Part shown: positions 1 through 8,320 of the stretch, piece by piece
Layout of the letters: each line of letters begins with the position of its first letter
Position numbering within the stretch: the first letter of the stretch is position 1
Assembly (NCBI RefSeq): GCF_900111565.1
Contig: NZ_FOIK01000005.1
Location: forward strand, 1-64,000
Length of the DNA stretch: 64,000 nt
From: Paenibacillus sp. NFR01
GTDB taxonomy: Bacteria > Bacillota > Bacilli > Paenibacillales > Paenibacillaceae
Direction of reading: 5' to 3'
Position numbers and translations under genes: made by a program
Notes under the pieces: model-generated
The model's input: the letters and a program-made list of their open reading frames with translations, nothing else
Told to the model about the DNA's origin: nothing
Database searches by the model: none

Positions 1-298
<298 letters not shown>

Positions 299-380
299 AA
301 AACATCTATGACGCAAGTTTCGTTTCGATCCAGTTTTCAGGAATCAAGTTCCTGTATGGAGTATATGGTGAAGACTGTTT

Positions 381-472
381 GGAGAGATACCCAAGTGGCT
401 ATAAGGGGACCCTCTGCTAAGGGGTTAGACTGCGTAAGCGGTGCGAGGGTTCGAATCCCTCTCTCTCCGCCA
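381..472 (+). tRNA. tRNA-Ser (anticodon GCT)
   Basis: The acceptor stem GGAGAGA pairs with TCTCTCC, followed by G and an encoded CCA. The anticodon loop CTGCTAA gives anticodon GCT, which reads AGC and AGT. A long variable arm, as expected for tRNA-Ser, makes it 92 bases. It is the first tRNA after the 23S gene. Confidence 0.95.
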
Positions 473-498
473 TTTCCAATCCATATATTTATTAATGT

Positions 499-575
499 GG
501 CGGCGTAGCTCAGCTGGCTAGAGCGTACGGTTCATACCCGTGAGGTCGGGGGTTCGATCCCCTCTGCCGCTACCA
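499..575 (+). tRNA. tRNA-Met (anticodon CAT, elongator type)
   Basis: Acceptor GGCGGCG pairs with TGCCGCT through G-U ends, and CCA is encoded. The anticodon loop TTCATAC gives CAT. It lacks the initiator features (unpaired position 1-72 and three G-C pairs in the anticodon stem) and differs from the lysidine tRNA-Ile, so elongator Met is the best call. Confidence 0.92.
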
Positions 576-582
576 TATTCCC

Positions 583-658
583 GGAGGCTTAGCTCAGCTG
601 GGAGAGCATCTGCCTTACAAGCAGAGGGTCGGGGGTTCGAACCCCTCAGCCTCCACCA
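583..658 (+). tRNA. tRNA-Val (anticodon TAC)
   Basis: Acceptor GGAGGCT pairs with AGCCTCC, followed by A and an encoded CCA. Anticodon loop CTTACAA gives TAC. It is 76 bases long with standard D and T arms. Confidence 0.95.
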
Positions 659-695
659 TTTATTTTATTAAGCTTTACAAAACATTTTACACCGT

Positions 696-771
<76 letters not shown>

Positions 772-781
772 TTTTAAATGC

Positions 782-858
782 GGAACCGTGGTGTAGAGGC
801 CTAACATGCCTGCCTGTCACGCAGGAGACCGCGGGTTCGAATCCCGTCGGTTCCGCCA
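782..858 (+). tRNA. tRNA-Asp (anticodon GTC)
   Basis: Acceptor GGAACCG pairs with CGGTTCC, followed by discriminator G and an encoded CCA. Anticodon loop CTGTCAC gives GTC. It is 77 bases long. Confidence 0.95.
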
Positions 859-888
859 TTTAATTTAACTGAATATGGCTTTATGTAT

Positions 889-964
889 GGCTCGGTAGCT
901 CAGTCGGTAGAGCAAAGGACTGAAAATCCTTGTGTCGGGGGTTCGATTCCCTCCCGCGCCACCA
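889..964 (+). tRNA. tRNA-Phe (anticodon GAA), acceptor-stem mismatch
   Basis: Anticodon loop CTGAAAA gives GAA, and CCA is encoded. The acceptor strands are GGCTCGG and CCGCGCC, so base 4 (T) faces base 69 (C), a mismatch. The B. subtilis tRNA-Phe has CCGAGCC here, which would pair fully. The rest of the cloverleaf is intact, so this is probably still a working tRNA or carries a single-base error. Confidence 0.9.
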
Positions 965-969
965 TTCAT

Positions 970-1055
970 GGAGGCTTAGCGAAGTGGCCAAACGCATCAG
1001 ACTGTAAATCTGCTCCCGTACGGGTTCGGTGGTTCGAATCCATCAGCCTCCACCA
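970..1055 (+). tRNA. tRNA-Tyr (anticodon GTA)
   Basis: Acceptor GGAGGCT pairs with AGCCTCC, and CCA is encoded. Anticodon loop CTGTAAA gives GTA. The long variable arm typical of bacterial tRNA-Tyr makes it 86 bases. Confidence 0.95.
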
Positions 1056-1063
1056 TGTTTTTT

Positions 1064-1136
1064 GAGCCATTAGCTCAGTCGGTAGAGCACCTGACTTTTA
1101 ATCAGGGTGTCGAAGGTTCGAGTCCTTCATGGCTCA
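1064..1136 (+). tRNA. tRNA-Lys (anticodon TTT), no encoded CCA
   Basis: Acceptor GAGCCAT pairs with ATGGCTC, followed by discriminator A. Anticodon loop CTTTTAA gives TTT. The next bases are TCC, so the CCA end is not encoded and must be added by the CCA-adding enzyme. The other seven tRNAs of this cluster encode CCA. It is the last gene before the terminator. Confidence 0.94.
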
Positions 1137-1142
1137 TCCGTT

Positions 1143-1176
1143 AAAAAAGTCGTTACCCTAGGGTAACGACTTTTTT
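1143..1176 (+). terminator. Intrinsic terminator of the rRNA-tRNA operon
   Basis: The arm GTCGTTACCC is followed by TA and its perfect complement GGGTAACGAC, then six T; the A run before it also pairs with the T run. It sits 6 bases after tRNA-Lys. Confidence 0.93.
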
Positions 1177-1286
1177 GTTGTTTATGGAGAATTTCTTCGT
1201 AAGGCTGTCTGAGAGGGCTTATCCGCATCAAGGTCAAAAATATGTTAAAATAGGCGAAAAGAGCAAAAGTGGTGGATAGAGTGGCA

Positions 1287-2390
1287 ATGGACAGCGAAGC
1301 ACTGCGCCAAAAAATTGAGCAGCTTACCGGTAAACGTACCGGCATCAAACAGCTTGGGAGACAACATTCCAAGTCTTTGTTTGGTCGGCTAACCGAGACA
1401 GGCGGCGAAGCCGGTGAACCCATTACGCATGAAGGACATCTTTGGGTTCCTTTGTATGAGAGTGACGGAAGAGTTACGGCAATATGGGTCGAGATGGAGG
1501 GTTTGACGGCAAGAGAACTGGAGCTTGTCAATTTTGCTGCCGGTAATTATGCCATTGCACTTAATGCGACCGGATTGAAGGAAGAAGGCGAGGTCGAAGC
1601 CCGGCAACTCGGCATCTGGCTCAATTCCCAATTGGAGCAGGATAAAAGCGACTCGGAGATCGCCGATGAAGTAACGCTGAAAAGCCGGCTGTTCGCCGAA
1701 ATGATCCCGTTTTTGCTGATCAGCGAGAACTCCCACAATCCGCAGCTCTCTTACCGTTCGCTGACGAAGCTGCTGCGCAGCTATTTTGAAGATGAAATTA
1801 TATTGATCCCCCTGGTTGAAAAAGAATGGCTAATATTGGCCCGTAAAGAACTGCTGACCGGCGGGGACGATAAGGAAGATGAGGAAGAGAATGCAGGCGA
1901 GCTGCTATCGCAGGCTTGTATGGGACTCCATGAACTGATTGCCAGCGAATGGGGAGGAGCTTTCCATCTGGCGGTATCGCATGCGCTCATTCCGGTTAAG
2001 GGTCTTACGGCCGCGCTCGCGCTGCTGCGTGAGACGATAGCACTGGGCAGGGTTTTTCAAGTCGGCGATTACATTCACCTTCCGTGGGAACTTCACATGG
2101 AACGCCTGGTGAATAGCATCCCCGATGATCGGCGAAGACAACTGCTGGCACAGATCGGTGATTTCTCATCCGTTCTGGCCGATAAAGAAATGCAGCTTAC
2201 GCTGGAGAGCTTTTTCGAAATGGATTGCAATGTCAGCGAGACGGCGAAGAAGCTTTATATCCATCGAAATACGCTACTGTACCGGCTGGACAAGATTAAG
2301 CAGGAGACTGGAGCGGACGTGCGCAGCTTCGGAGATGCTGCTATTGTGAAGCTTGCCATGTTATTGTATAAAGTGACGAAAAGAAAATAG
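1287..2390 (+). CDS. PucR/CdaR-type transcriptional regulator
   Basis: A regulator of about 367 residues. The C-terminus (about residues 305-365) is a helix-turn-helix of the PucR C-terminal type, with the recognisable stretch SETAKKLYIHRNTLLYRLDK. The first 300 residues match no ligand domain I can name. ATG 1287 is chosen as start; GTG codons at 1269 and 1281 are alternatives, because the purine stretch GGTGG at 1271-1275 could serve 1281 or 1287. It precedes the MsmX-type ATPase gene by 109 bases, so regulation of sugar uptake is possible, but the sequence gives no direct proof of a target. Confidence 0.75.
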   Translation: MDSEALRQKIEQLTGKRTGIKQLGRQHSKSLFGRLTETGGEAGEPITHEGHLWVPLYESDGRVTAIWVEMEGLTARELELVNFAAGNYAIALNATGLKEEGEVEARQLGIWLNSQLEQDKSDSEIADEVTLKSRLFAEMIPFLLISENSHNPQLSYRSLTKLLRSYFEDEIILIPLVEKEWLILARKELLTGGDDKEDEEENAGELLSQACMGLHELIASEWGGAFHLAVSHALIPVKGLTAALALLRETIALGRVFQVGDYIHLPWELHMERLVNSIPDDRRRQLLAQIGDFSSVLADKEMQLTLESFFEMDCNVSETAKKLYIHRNTLLYRLDKIKQETGADVRSFGDAAIVKLAMLLYKVTKRK

Positions 2391-2499
2391 GATTTTTGTG
2401 AAGGATGCAAATAGCCATGGCAGCACGTCTGGGGTAAGATAAATGTACAAGAAAGCGATTTATTTTTTATCCTAATAATTTCTCGAGGGGGAAATATCA

Positions 2500-3621
2500 A
2501 TGGCAGGCGTACGTTTAGAGCATATTTTCAAAAAATACCCAGGTTCCGATAAAGCAACAGTAATGGACATCAATCTCGATATTAAAGATAAGGAATTCCT
2601 CGTACTGGTAGGACCTTCCGGTTGCGGTAAATCCACTACCCTGCGTATGATCGCCGGTCTGGAAGAAATCTCCGAAGGTAAAATGTACATCGGCGACCGC
2701 GTCGTAAACGACGTAGCTCCGAAAGACCGCGACATCGCGATGGTATTCCAATCCTACGCGTTGTACCCGCACATGAGCGTATACCAAAACATGGCGTTTG
2801 GTCTGAAACTGCGCAAAGTAAAGAAAGACGAAATCGACAAGAAAGTACGCGAAGCTGCCAAGATCCTCGACATCGAGCATCTGCTTGACCGTAAACCAAA
2901 GGCTCTGTCCGGTGGTCAACGTCAACGTGTCGCTCTGGGCCGTGCGATCGTCCGCGATCCGCAAGTGTTCCTGATGGACGAACCGCTCTCCAACTTGGAT
3001 GCTAAACTGCGCGGTCAAATGCGCGCCGAAATCACTAAACTGGTTAAACGCCTTGAAACTACATGTATCTATGTAACGCATGACCAAACCGAAGCTATGA
3101 CGATGGGTGACCGTATCGTAGTTATGTACGACGGCATCATCCAACAAGCCGCTTCCCCTGAAGAGCTGTATAACAACCCTGAGAACCTGTTCGTTGCCGG
3201 ATTCATTGGTTCCCCAACCATGAACTTCATCACTGGCACTCTGTCCGAAGTGAACGGCGCTGTACGTTTCCGCGCTGATAACCTGGACGTTGAAGTTCCA
3301 GGCGGCAAAGCAACAATCCTGCGCAACAAAGGATACATCGGCAAAGAGGTTGTTATGGGCGTTCGTCCGGAAGACATCCATGAAGAGCCGGTATTCCTGG
3401 AAGCATCGCCAGCTACGATCTTCACTTCCCTGGTAGACGTAACTGAAAACCTTGGTCACGAAATGCTCTTGTACTTGAGCGGCGTAGGCAACGGAACGGT
3501 AATCGCCCGTGTAGACGGACGTTCCACTACTCGCGAAGGCAGCAAGCCAAAACTCGCGATCGACATGAACAAAGTTCATATCTTCGATAAAGAAACCGAA
3601 CTGAACGTACTGCTGGGATAA
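2500..3621 (+). CDS. msmX: ABC transporter ATP-binding protein, MsmX/UgpC type (multi-sugar importer ATPase)
   Basis: This 373-residue ATPase energises carbohydrate ABC importers at the inner face of the membrane. Walker A GPSGCGKS is at 38-45, the signature LSGGQ at 136-140, Walker B VFLMDEP at 157-163, and the H-loop THDQTEA near 195. A regulatory OB-type domain occupies the last third, as in MalK, UgpC and MsmX. No permease or binding-protein gene is nearby, which fits the MsmX pattern of one ATPase shared by several sugar importers. Codon use is strongly biased, as in the glycolytic genes at 37-43 kb, suggesting high expression. A terminator follows, so it is probably monocistronic. Confidence 0.9.
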   Translation: MAGVRLEHIFKKYPGSDKATVMDINLDIKDKEFLVLVGPSGCGKSTTLRMIAGLEEISEGKMYIGDRVVNDVAPKDRDIAMVFQSYALYPHMSVYQNMAFGLKLRKVKKDEIDKKVREAAKILDIEHLLDRKPKALSGGQRQRVALGRAIVRDPQVFLMDEPLSNLDAKLRGQMRAEITKLVKRLETTCIYVTHDQTEAMTMGDRIVVMYDGIIQQAASPEELYNNPENLFVAGFIGSPTMNFITGTLSEVNGAVRFRADNLDVEVPGGKATILRNKGYIGKEVVMGVRPEDIHEEPVFLEASPATIFTSLVDVTENLGHEMLLYLSGVGNGTVIARVDGRSTTREGSKPKLAIDMNKVHIFDKETELNVLLG

Positions 3622-3648
3622 GATATATTTCTCCCGCATCCGATAAGA

Positions 3649-3675
3649 AAGCCGCCTGAAAGGGCGGCTTTTTTT
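3649..3675 (+). terminator. Intrinsic terminator after msmX
   Basis: The stem AAGCCGCC / GGGCGGCTT with a TGAAA loop is followed by a run of T. It ends the msmX transcript. Confidence 0.92.
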
Positions 3676-3789
3676 CGTAATATCGGGAGTGTGGGGCAGC
3701 AGGACATTTTCTACATAGTTAAAGGATTTAGCAGTCCCGGGATTCCGGGTTATTTAGCGTTCGCTGAAAACCGCATTGCCTTAATTCGA

Positions 3790-3818
3790 TTGCATTCAGG
3801 GGCGTTATCCATTAAGAT
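3790..3818 (+). promoter_or_regulatory. Possible sigma-A promoter for the hprK operon
   Basis: TTGCAT and TAAGAT are separated by 17 bases, about 95 bases before the hprK start. Each hexamer matches the consensus at four of six positions, so support is modest. Nothing else is apparent between the msmX terminator and hprK. Confidence 0.35.
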
Positions 3819-3911
3819 AGCAGGAGAATTACCTATGGCTGGCAAAGGGTTTACGGCTTGCATTGGGTACGGAAGCGGACAAGACCGCAGGCGAGGAAAG
3901 GACGGACCAAC

Positions 3912-4850
3912 ATGGCAAAGAAAGTTAAGGTATCAGAATTGGTACAGCATTTTCAATTGGAGGTTGTCTCTGGGCATGAAGGGCTGAAAAGGCCGATAAC
4001 TGTAGACGATTTAAATCGTCCCGGGCTGGAGATGGCCGGTTATTTCGAATATTATCCGGAAGAACGCGTTCAACTGGTGGGCAAGACGGAGCTCGCTTTT
4101 TTTTCCATGTTGACGGAGGAAGAGCGCGTCAGCCGCGTGCGCGGTATTTTTAACGACAATACGCCTTGTATCGTTATTACCCGGGGCCTGGATGTACCTC
4201 AAGAATTCCTGGATATCAGCAACGAAAAAGGGCTTCCTATCCTCCGCAGCTCCATGGCGACAACGATTTTTTCCAGCCGTCTGACAAGCTTTCTTGAAGG
4301 GAAATTGGCACCATCTGCGACCATTCATGGCGTACTTTGCGATGTGTATGGGGTGGGTATGCTGATTACCGGAAGCAGCGGCATCGGTAAAAGCGAAACG
4401 GCGCTGGAGCTTGTTAAGCGCGGCCATCGGCTGATCGCCGACGATGCGGTTGAAATCCGGCAAACCTCGGACAACCAACTGCATGGCACGGCACCGGAGT
4501 TGATTCGGCACTTGCTGGAAATCCGTGGGGTCGGCATTATCAACGTGATGACTCTGTTTGGCGCAGGGGCGATTCGCAACCATAAGCGGATTACGCTGGT
4601 TGTTCGTCTCGAAGCCTGGCAGCAGGATAAACAATATGATCGCTTGGGCCTTGACGAAGAAACGACAAGAATCATTGATACGGATGTTCCACTGGTGACG
4701 ATCCCAGTACGTCCGGGACGGAACCTTGCGGTTATTATCGAGGTTGCGGCAATGAATTACCGTCTGAAACAAATGGGCTTTAATGCGGCCTTACAATTTA
4801 CCAATAAACTTACAGCCACCATCTCTGAAGACATGGATGATCTGGATTAG
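3912..4850 (+). CDS. hprK: HPr kinase/phosphorylase
   Basis: A 312-residue bifunctional enzyme that phosphorylates Ser-46 of HPr with ATP and also removes the phosphate; it is the sensor for carbon catabolite repression in Firmicutes. The Walker A motif GSSGIGKS is at 154-161, the conserved catalytic-region His at 139, and the HprK signature EIRGVGIINVMTLFG at about 203-217. ATG 3912 is preceded by AGGAAAGGACGG; an upstream in-frame ATG at 3858 lacks a ribosome site and adds residues not typical of the family. It starts the run hprK-lgt-ppaX-acetyltransferase, the same order as in B. subtilis. A likely HPr-type substrate is encoded at 30679. Confidence 0.97.
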   Translation: MAKKVKVSELVQHFQLEVVSGHEGLKRPITVDDLNRPGLEMAGYFEYYPEERVQLVGKTELAFFSMLTEEERVSRVRGIFNDNTPCIVITRGLDVPQEFLDISNEKGLPILRSSMATTIFSSRLTSFLEGKLAPSATIHGVLCDVYGVGMLITGSSGIGKSETALELVKRGHRLIADDAVEIRQTSDNQLHGTAPELIRHLLEIRGVGIINVMTLFGAGAIRNHKRITLVVRLEAWQQDKQYDRLGLDEETTRIIDTDVPLVTIPVRPGRNLAVIIEVAAMNYRLKQMGFNAALQFTNKLTATISEDMDDLD

Positions 4851-4862
4851 GAGTGTGCGAGC

Positions 4863-5906
4863 ATGTTTTTTAGTTTGGCGATCAATCCGATTGTATTCTC
4901 CATCGGTTCACTGCCGGTTCATTGGTATGGCCTGATCTTGGGAACAGGCGCACTGGTAGGATTGTTCCTGGCCATATGGGAAGGAAAGCGGTTTAACATT
5001 CCGCAGGAGTTTTTCATGGATCTGCTGCTGCTGGGTGTGCCCTCGGCGATTATCGGCGCGCGGATCTATTATGTTGCGTTTAAATGGGATGATTATAAAA
5101 ACAATCTGGCCGACGTGTTCAAGATATGGAATGGCGGTATCGCCATTTACGGTGCTTTGATCGGTGCGATCATCTGCGCCATTATTTACTTCCGTTACAA
5201 GGGCTACCCGTTCTGGCGGATCGTCGATATTTGTGCGCCTTCGCTTTTGGCCGGTCAAATGATCGGACGCTGGGGCAACTTTGTCAATCAGGAAGCTTAC
5301 GGCGGCATAGTCCAGGAGTCTTTCCTGCGCGACAAGCTGCATCTGCCTGATTTTATCGTAAATCAAATGTACATCGATGGCGCATATCACCACCCTACGT
5401 TCCTCTATGAATCACTGTGGAGTCTGGTCGGAATCCTGCTGCTGTTCGCGCTGCGCCGGCAGAAGTTTGTCCGTGCGGGCGAAATTTTCTTATCCTATTT
5501 CATCTGGTATTCGATCGGCCGTTTCTTTATCGAAGCGCTGCGCACGGACAGTCTTGCTTTCCAAGGCAACGATGCGGTAGCTACATTGATGAATCATTTG
5601 TGGCGCCCGATGGAATGGCTTGGTTTTGAACAAGGCTACCTTGATCCGGCCTATGGCAATATCCGTACCTCCCAGCTGCTCGCGCTGCTTCTCGTCATTG
5701 TGGCAGCGGTGTTGATTATCGTCCGCCGGATGACCGGCGAGCCGAAGGATCATTATTCCGATCCGATTGTGAGTACCAAACCTGTTGCCGCCGATTCGGT
5801 AGTACCGGAAAGTGCAGCTACAGCCGCACCGGTACCGCAAGCTCCTCCGCAAACTCCGTCTGTGGAAGAACCGGAAGAGTCCGAGGTCAAAGAAACAAAG
5901 GAGTAA
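4863..5906 (+). CDS. lgt: Prolipoprotein diacylglyceryl transferase
   Basis: This integral membrane enzyme transfers diacylglycerol from phosphatidylglycerol to the lipobox cysteine of prolipoproteins. Several hydrophobic segments and the Lgt signature GRWGNFVNQEAYGG (about residues 137-150) are clear, as is the SIGRFFIEALRTD stretch. At 347 residues it is longer than the usual 270-290: the last 45 residues form an acidic, alanine- and proline-rich cytoplasmic-type tail (VPQAPPQTPSVEEPEESEV). Ribosome site AGGAGTG precedes the ATG, 12 bases after hprK. A lipoprotein substrate is encoded at 53403-54335. Confidence 0.97.
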   Translation: MFFSLAINPIVFSIGSLPVHWYGLILGTGALVGLFLAIWEGKRFNIPQEFFMDLLLLGVPSAIIGARIYYVAFKWDDYKNNLADVFKIWNGGIAIYGALIGAIICAIIYFRYKGYPFWRIVDICAPSLLAGQMIGRWGNFVNQEAYGGIVQESFLRDKLHLPDFIVNQMYIDGAYHHPTFLYESLWSLVGILLLFALRRQKFVRAGEIFLSYFIWYSIGRFFIEALRTDSLAFQGNDAVATLMNHLWRPMEWLGFEQGYLDPAYGNIRTSQLLALLLVIVAAVLIIVRRMTGEPKDHYSDPIVSTKPVAADSVVPESAATAAPVPQAPPQTPSVEEPEESEVKETKE

Positions 5907-5914
5907 CCGTTTAG

Positions 5915-6568
5915 ATGATAGAATGCGTATTGTTTGATTTGGATGGAACCATCGTGAATACGAATGAGCTGATCCTCCGTTCGTTTGCTTACGCGCTGAA
6001 GGACAACAACCTGCCTCTGCTTACCCGGGAGCAAATGATCCCCCATATGGGAACTACGCTCCAGCAGCAGCTTCGCGCGTTTTCCGGGCTGGAGGATACC
6101 AGTGTGCTGGAGCGCTCCTACCGCACCTACAATTATGCGCATCATGACGAGCTGGTCGGAGCATTCCCGCGGGTGAACGAAACGATGGAGGCATTGGCCC
6201 GCCGCGGCATCCGTATGGGCATTGTGACGACCAAAATCCGTCCGACGACAATCAAGGCGCTGGAGATGTTCGATATGCTTCAATATATGGAGACGATTGT
6301 GACGGTAAGCGATGTGACCCAGCCGAAGCCGCATGCCGAGCCGGTTCTTACCGCCGTACGCAATTTGAATGTCGATCCGCGCCGGACGCTGATGGTGGGC
6401 GACAGCCCTGTCGATATTCAGTCGGCAAAGGCTGCCGGTGTACTAGCTGCCGCTGTATCCTGGTCGCTAAAAGGCGAGGAGACGCTGCGCGGGTACAACC
6501 CCGATTACATTCTTCAGGACATCAGTGATCTGCTGGACATTGTAGAGCAGGGGACGAAGCCATTGTGA
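5915..6568 (+). CDS. ppaX: Pyrophosphatase PpaX (HAD superfamily)
   Basis: A 217-residue HAD hydrolase. The nucleophile motif FDLDGTIVNT is at 7-16, the Thr motif IVTTK at mid-protein, and the acidic motif MVGDSPVDI near 160-168. In B. subtilis PpaX hydrolyses the pyrophosphate released when HprK dephosphorylates P-Ser-HPr, and it is encoded in the hprK operon, as here. It begins 8 bases after lgt and its stop overlaps the next start. Confidence 0.93.
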   Translation: MIECVLFDLDGTIVNTNELILRSFAYALKDNNLPLLTREQMIPHMGTTLQQQLRAFSGLEDTSVLERSYRTYNYAHHDELVGAFPRVNETMEALARRGIRMGIVTTKIRPTTIKALEMFDMLQYMETIVTVSDVTQPKPHAEPVLTAVRNLNVDPRRTLMVGDSPVDIQSAKAAGVLAAAVSWSLKGEETLRGYNPDYILQDISDLLDIVEQGTKPL

Positions 6569-7077
6569 GAAAAATAACCCGTTATCCGGTGGAGGAGCAT
6601 AATTCCTTGTGGCATATTTACCGTACGGTCAGCCCATGGAAAGGTGTGCGCAATTTTATTTTCATCCAGATCGCCCGTTACTGTCCGGTCCTTCCGGTGA
6701 AAAATTGGATCTACCGCCGGGTGCTGGGGATGAAAGTAGGTAAGCATACCGCTTTTGGGCTGATGGCGATGGTGGATGTGTTTTTTCCAGAGAAAATTAC
6801 GGTCGGCGAAAACTCGATTATCGGGTACAACACGACCATTTTGGCGCATGAGTATCTAATTAAGGAATACCGGCTGGGCGAAGTGGTGATCGGCGAAAAT
6901 GTGCTGGTCGGCGCCAACACGACGATTCTGCCCGGAGTCACCATCGGTGACGGTGCGGTGATCGCCGCAGGCTCGGTCGTCCATAAAGATGTGGCGCCCG
7001 GCGCTTTTGTCGGTGGTAATCCGCTTCGGGAATTACGACGCTCCGGGACAGAAGAGCCGCAGGAATCAGAGATTTAG
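6565..7077 (+). CDS. yvoF: Left-handed beta-helix acetyltransferase, YvoF type
   Basis: A 170-residue hexapeptide-repeat (LbH) transferase. Imperfect repeats such as ITVGENSIIGYNTTI and VVIGENVLVGANTTILPG run through residues 75-140, ending in GSVVHKDVAPGAFVGGNP, typical of acetyl-CoA-dependent O-acetyltransferases. The acceptor is unknown. The GTG start overlaps the ppaX stop by four bases (GTGA), indicating translational coupling. The same gene follows ppaX in B. subtilis, which supports the name yvoF. Confidence 0.82.
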   Translation: MRKITRYPVEEHNSLWHIYRTVSPWKGVRNFIFIQIARYCPVLPVKNWIYRRVLGMKVGKHTAFGLMAMVDVFFPEKITVGENSIIGYNTTILAHEYLIKEYRLGEVVIGENVLVGANTTILPGVTIGDGAVIAAGSVVHKDVAPGAFVGGNPLRELRRSGTEEPQESEI

Positions 7078-7088
7078 GAGGAAAATGC

Positions 7089-8255
7089 GTGGCTTCGAAA
7101 GAGAGAATTCCGCAGCTTGATATTTTTCGCGCCATTGCGATCTTTGCGGTGATGGCGATCCATGCGACTTCGCGCACGATTGCGGAAACGCAGGGAACAT
7201 CGCTGTTTCATCCGTTTTTGCTGATCAACAAGTTCAGTCAGTTTGCGGTACCGTCTTTTATTTTTCTAAGCGGATTTGTATTGTTCTACAATTATATCGA
7301 CCGTCCGCTGAACCGGAAGACGCTTGGAACCTTTTATGGCCGCAGATTGGCGTATATCATTGTGCCTTATCTGGTGTTCTCGGTGCTCTACTATATCCTT
7401 AAGATGACGTCGGGCCATACGTGGGACATGCCTCTTCAGGAACAGGCCGCCAAGATGTGGAAGTATTTGTGGACCGGAACGGCATACACGCATTTATATT
7501 ACATCATTATTATCATTCAGTTTTATGTCTTGTTTCCGCTGATTTTATGGTGCCTGCAGAAGGTCAGACGCCTCGCGGCCTGGGCGCCGCTGATCGGTCT
7601 TGCGCTCCAATGGGGATTCGTGCTGCTCAACAAATATATGGTGAACCACGGGTATTGGCATTTGACGAAAGGCAGTCTGGCCATTACGTATTTCTCGTAT
7701 TTTTTGCTGGGAGCGGGCATTGCCTCGTATTACGCTTCATTGAAAAAGTGGCTGGTGCCCACCCGCGGAGGATGGCGAACCGGAAAAGGCGCAACGTGGA
7801 TTGCGTTGTGGCTGTTATGGGTAATTGCCGGCGTAGTCCATGTGGAGCTGTGGTTTAACAGCTATACCAAGCATTCTTCCATCAACAGCCTTTGGTATGA
7901 AGGGTTTGCCAATCTTCATGCCTTGCTGTCCTGCCTGGTGCTGTGGCAGCTGTCGTTTCTGCTCTTCGGTGCCGGACGCAGCCTGCTGGCCAGACTGCTC
8001 GTATCGGTCGGTGCCTGTTCCTTCGGAATATATCTGATCCATCCGCTGGTATTGTTCTTATACCGCAAGCTATCGATCCATGGGGGATCACTCGTCTATG
8101 CAGCGTTTATCGCCGGCGGATGGCTCGCGGCATTCCTGGTTTCCTGGTTCGCCGTTGTGATTGTACAGCGTTATTTCAGACCGGCGGCATGGGTGCTGTT
8201 CGGCTCGGCGCCGCAAAAACCTAAAGCAATATCAAGCGAACAGGTCCGTTCGTAA
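7089..8255 (+). CDS. Membrane acyltransferase, acyltransferase 3 family
   Basis: A 388-residue protein with about ten hydrophobic helices. The N-terminal motif RIPQLDIFRAIAIFAVMAIH and the following helix match the acyltransferase 3 family, which O-acylates surface polysaccharides or other cell-envelope sugars. The GTG start is chosen because TTAGGAGGAAAATGC stands before it; the nearby ATG at 7085 is out of frame. It is the last gene of the hprK run, 11 bases after the LbH acetyltransferase, so both may modify envelope polymers. The substrate is not known. Confidence 0.85.
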   Translation: MASKERIPQLDIFRAIAIFAVMAIHATSRTIAETQGTSLFHPFLLINKFSQFAVPSFIFLSGFVLFYNYIDRPLNRKTLGTFYGRRLAYIIVPYLVFSVLYYILKMTSGHTWDMPLQEQAAKMWKYLWTGTAYTHLYYIIIIIQFYVLFPLILWCLQKVRRLAAWAPLIGLALQWGFVLLNKYMVNHGYWHLTKGSLAITYFSYFLLGAGIASYYASLKKWLVPTRGGWRTGKGATWIALWLLWVIAGVVHVELWFNSYTKHSSINSLWYEGFANLHALLSCLVLWQLSFLLFGAGRSLLARLLVSVGACSFGIYLIHPLVLFLYRKLSIHGGSLVYAAFIAGGWLAAFLVSWFAVVIVQRYFRPAAWVLFGSAPQKPKAISSEQVRS

Positions 8256-8262
8256 TGAATCA

Positions 8263-8307
8263 GAAAAGCGCCGGGTACCCGCATATTGCGGAGTACCCGG
8301 CGCTTTT
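8263..8307. terminator. Bidirectional terminator between the hprK run and gntK
   Basis: A long inverted repeat, AAAAGCGCCGGGTAC and GTACCCGGCGCTTTT, surrounds a short loop. It has A on the left and T on the right, so it can stop the plus-strand acyltransferase transcript and the minus-strand gnt transcript. Confidence 0.9.
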
Positions 8308-8320
8308 GTTGTTGCTGCGG

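Noticed and set aside
2450..2463. Possible cre site AGAAAGCGATTTAT before msmX
   Set aside because: It matches only 11 of 14 consensus positions and misses conserved ends; too weak to list as a feature.
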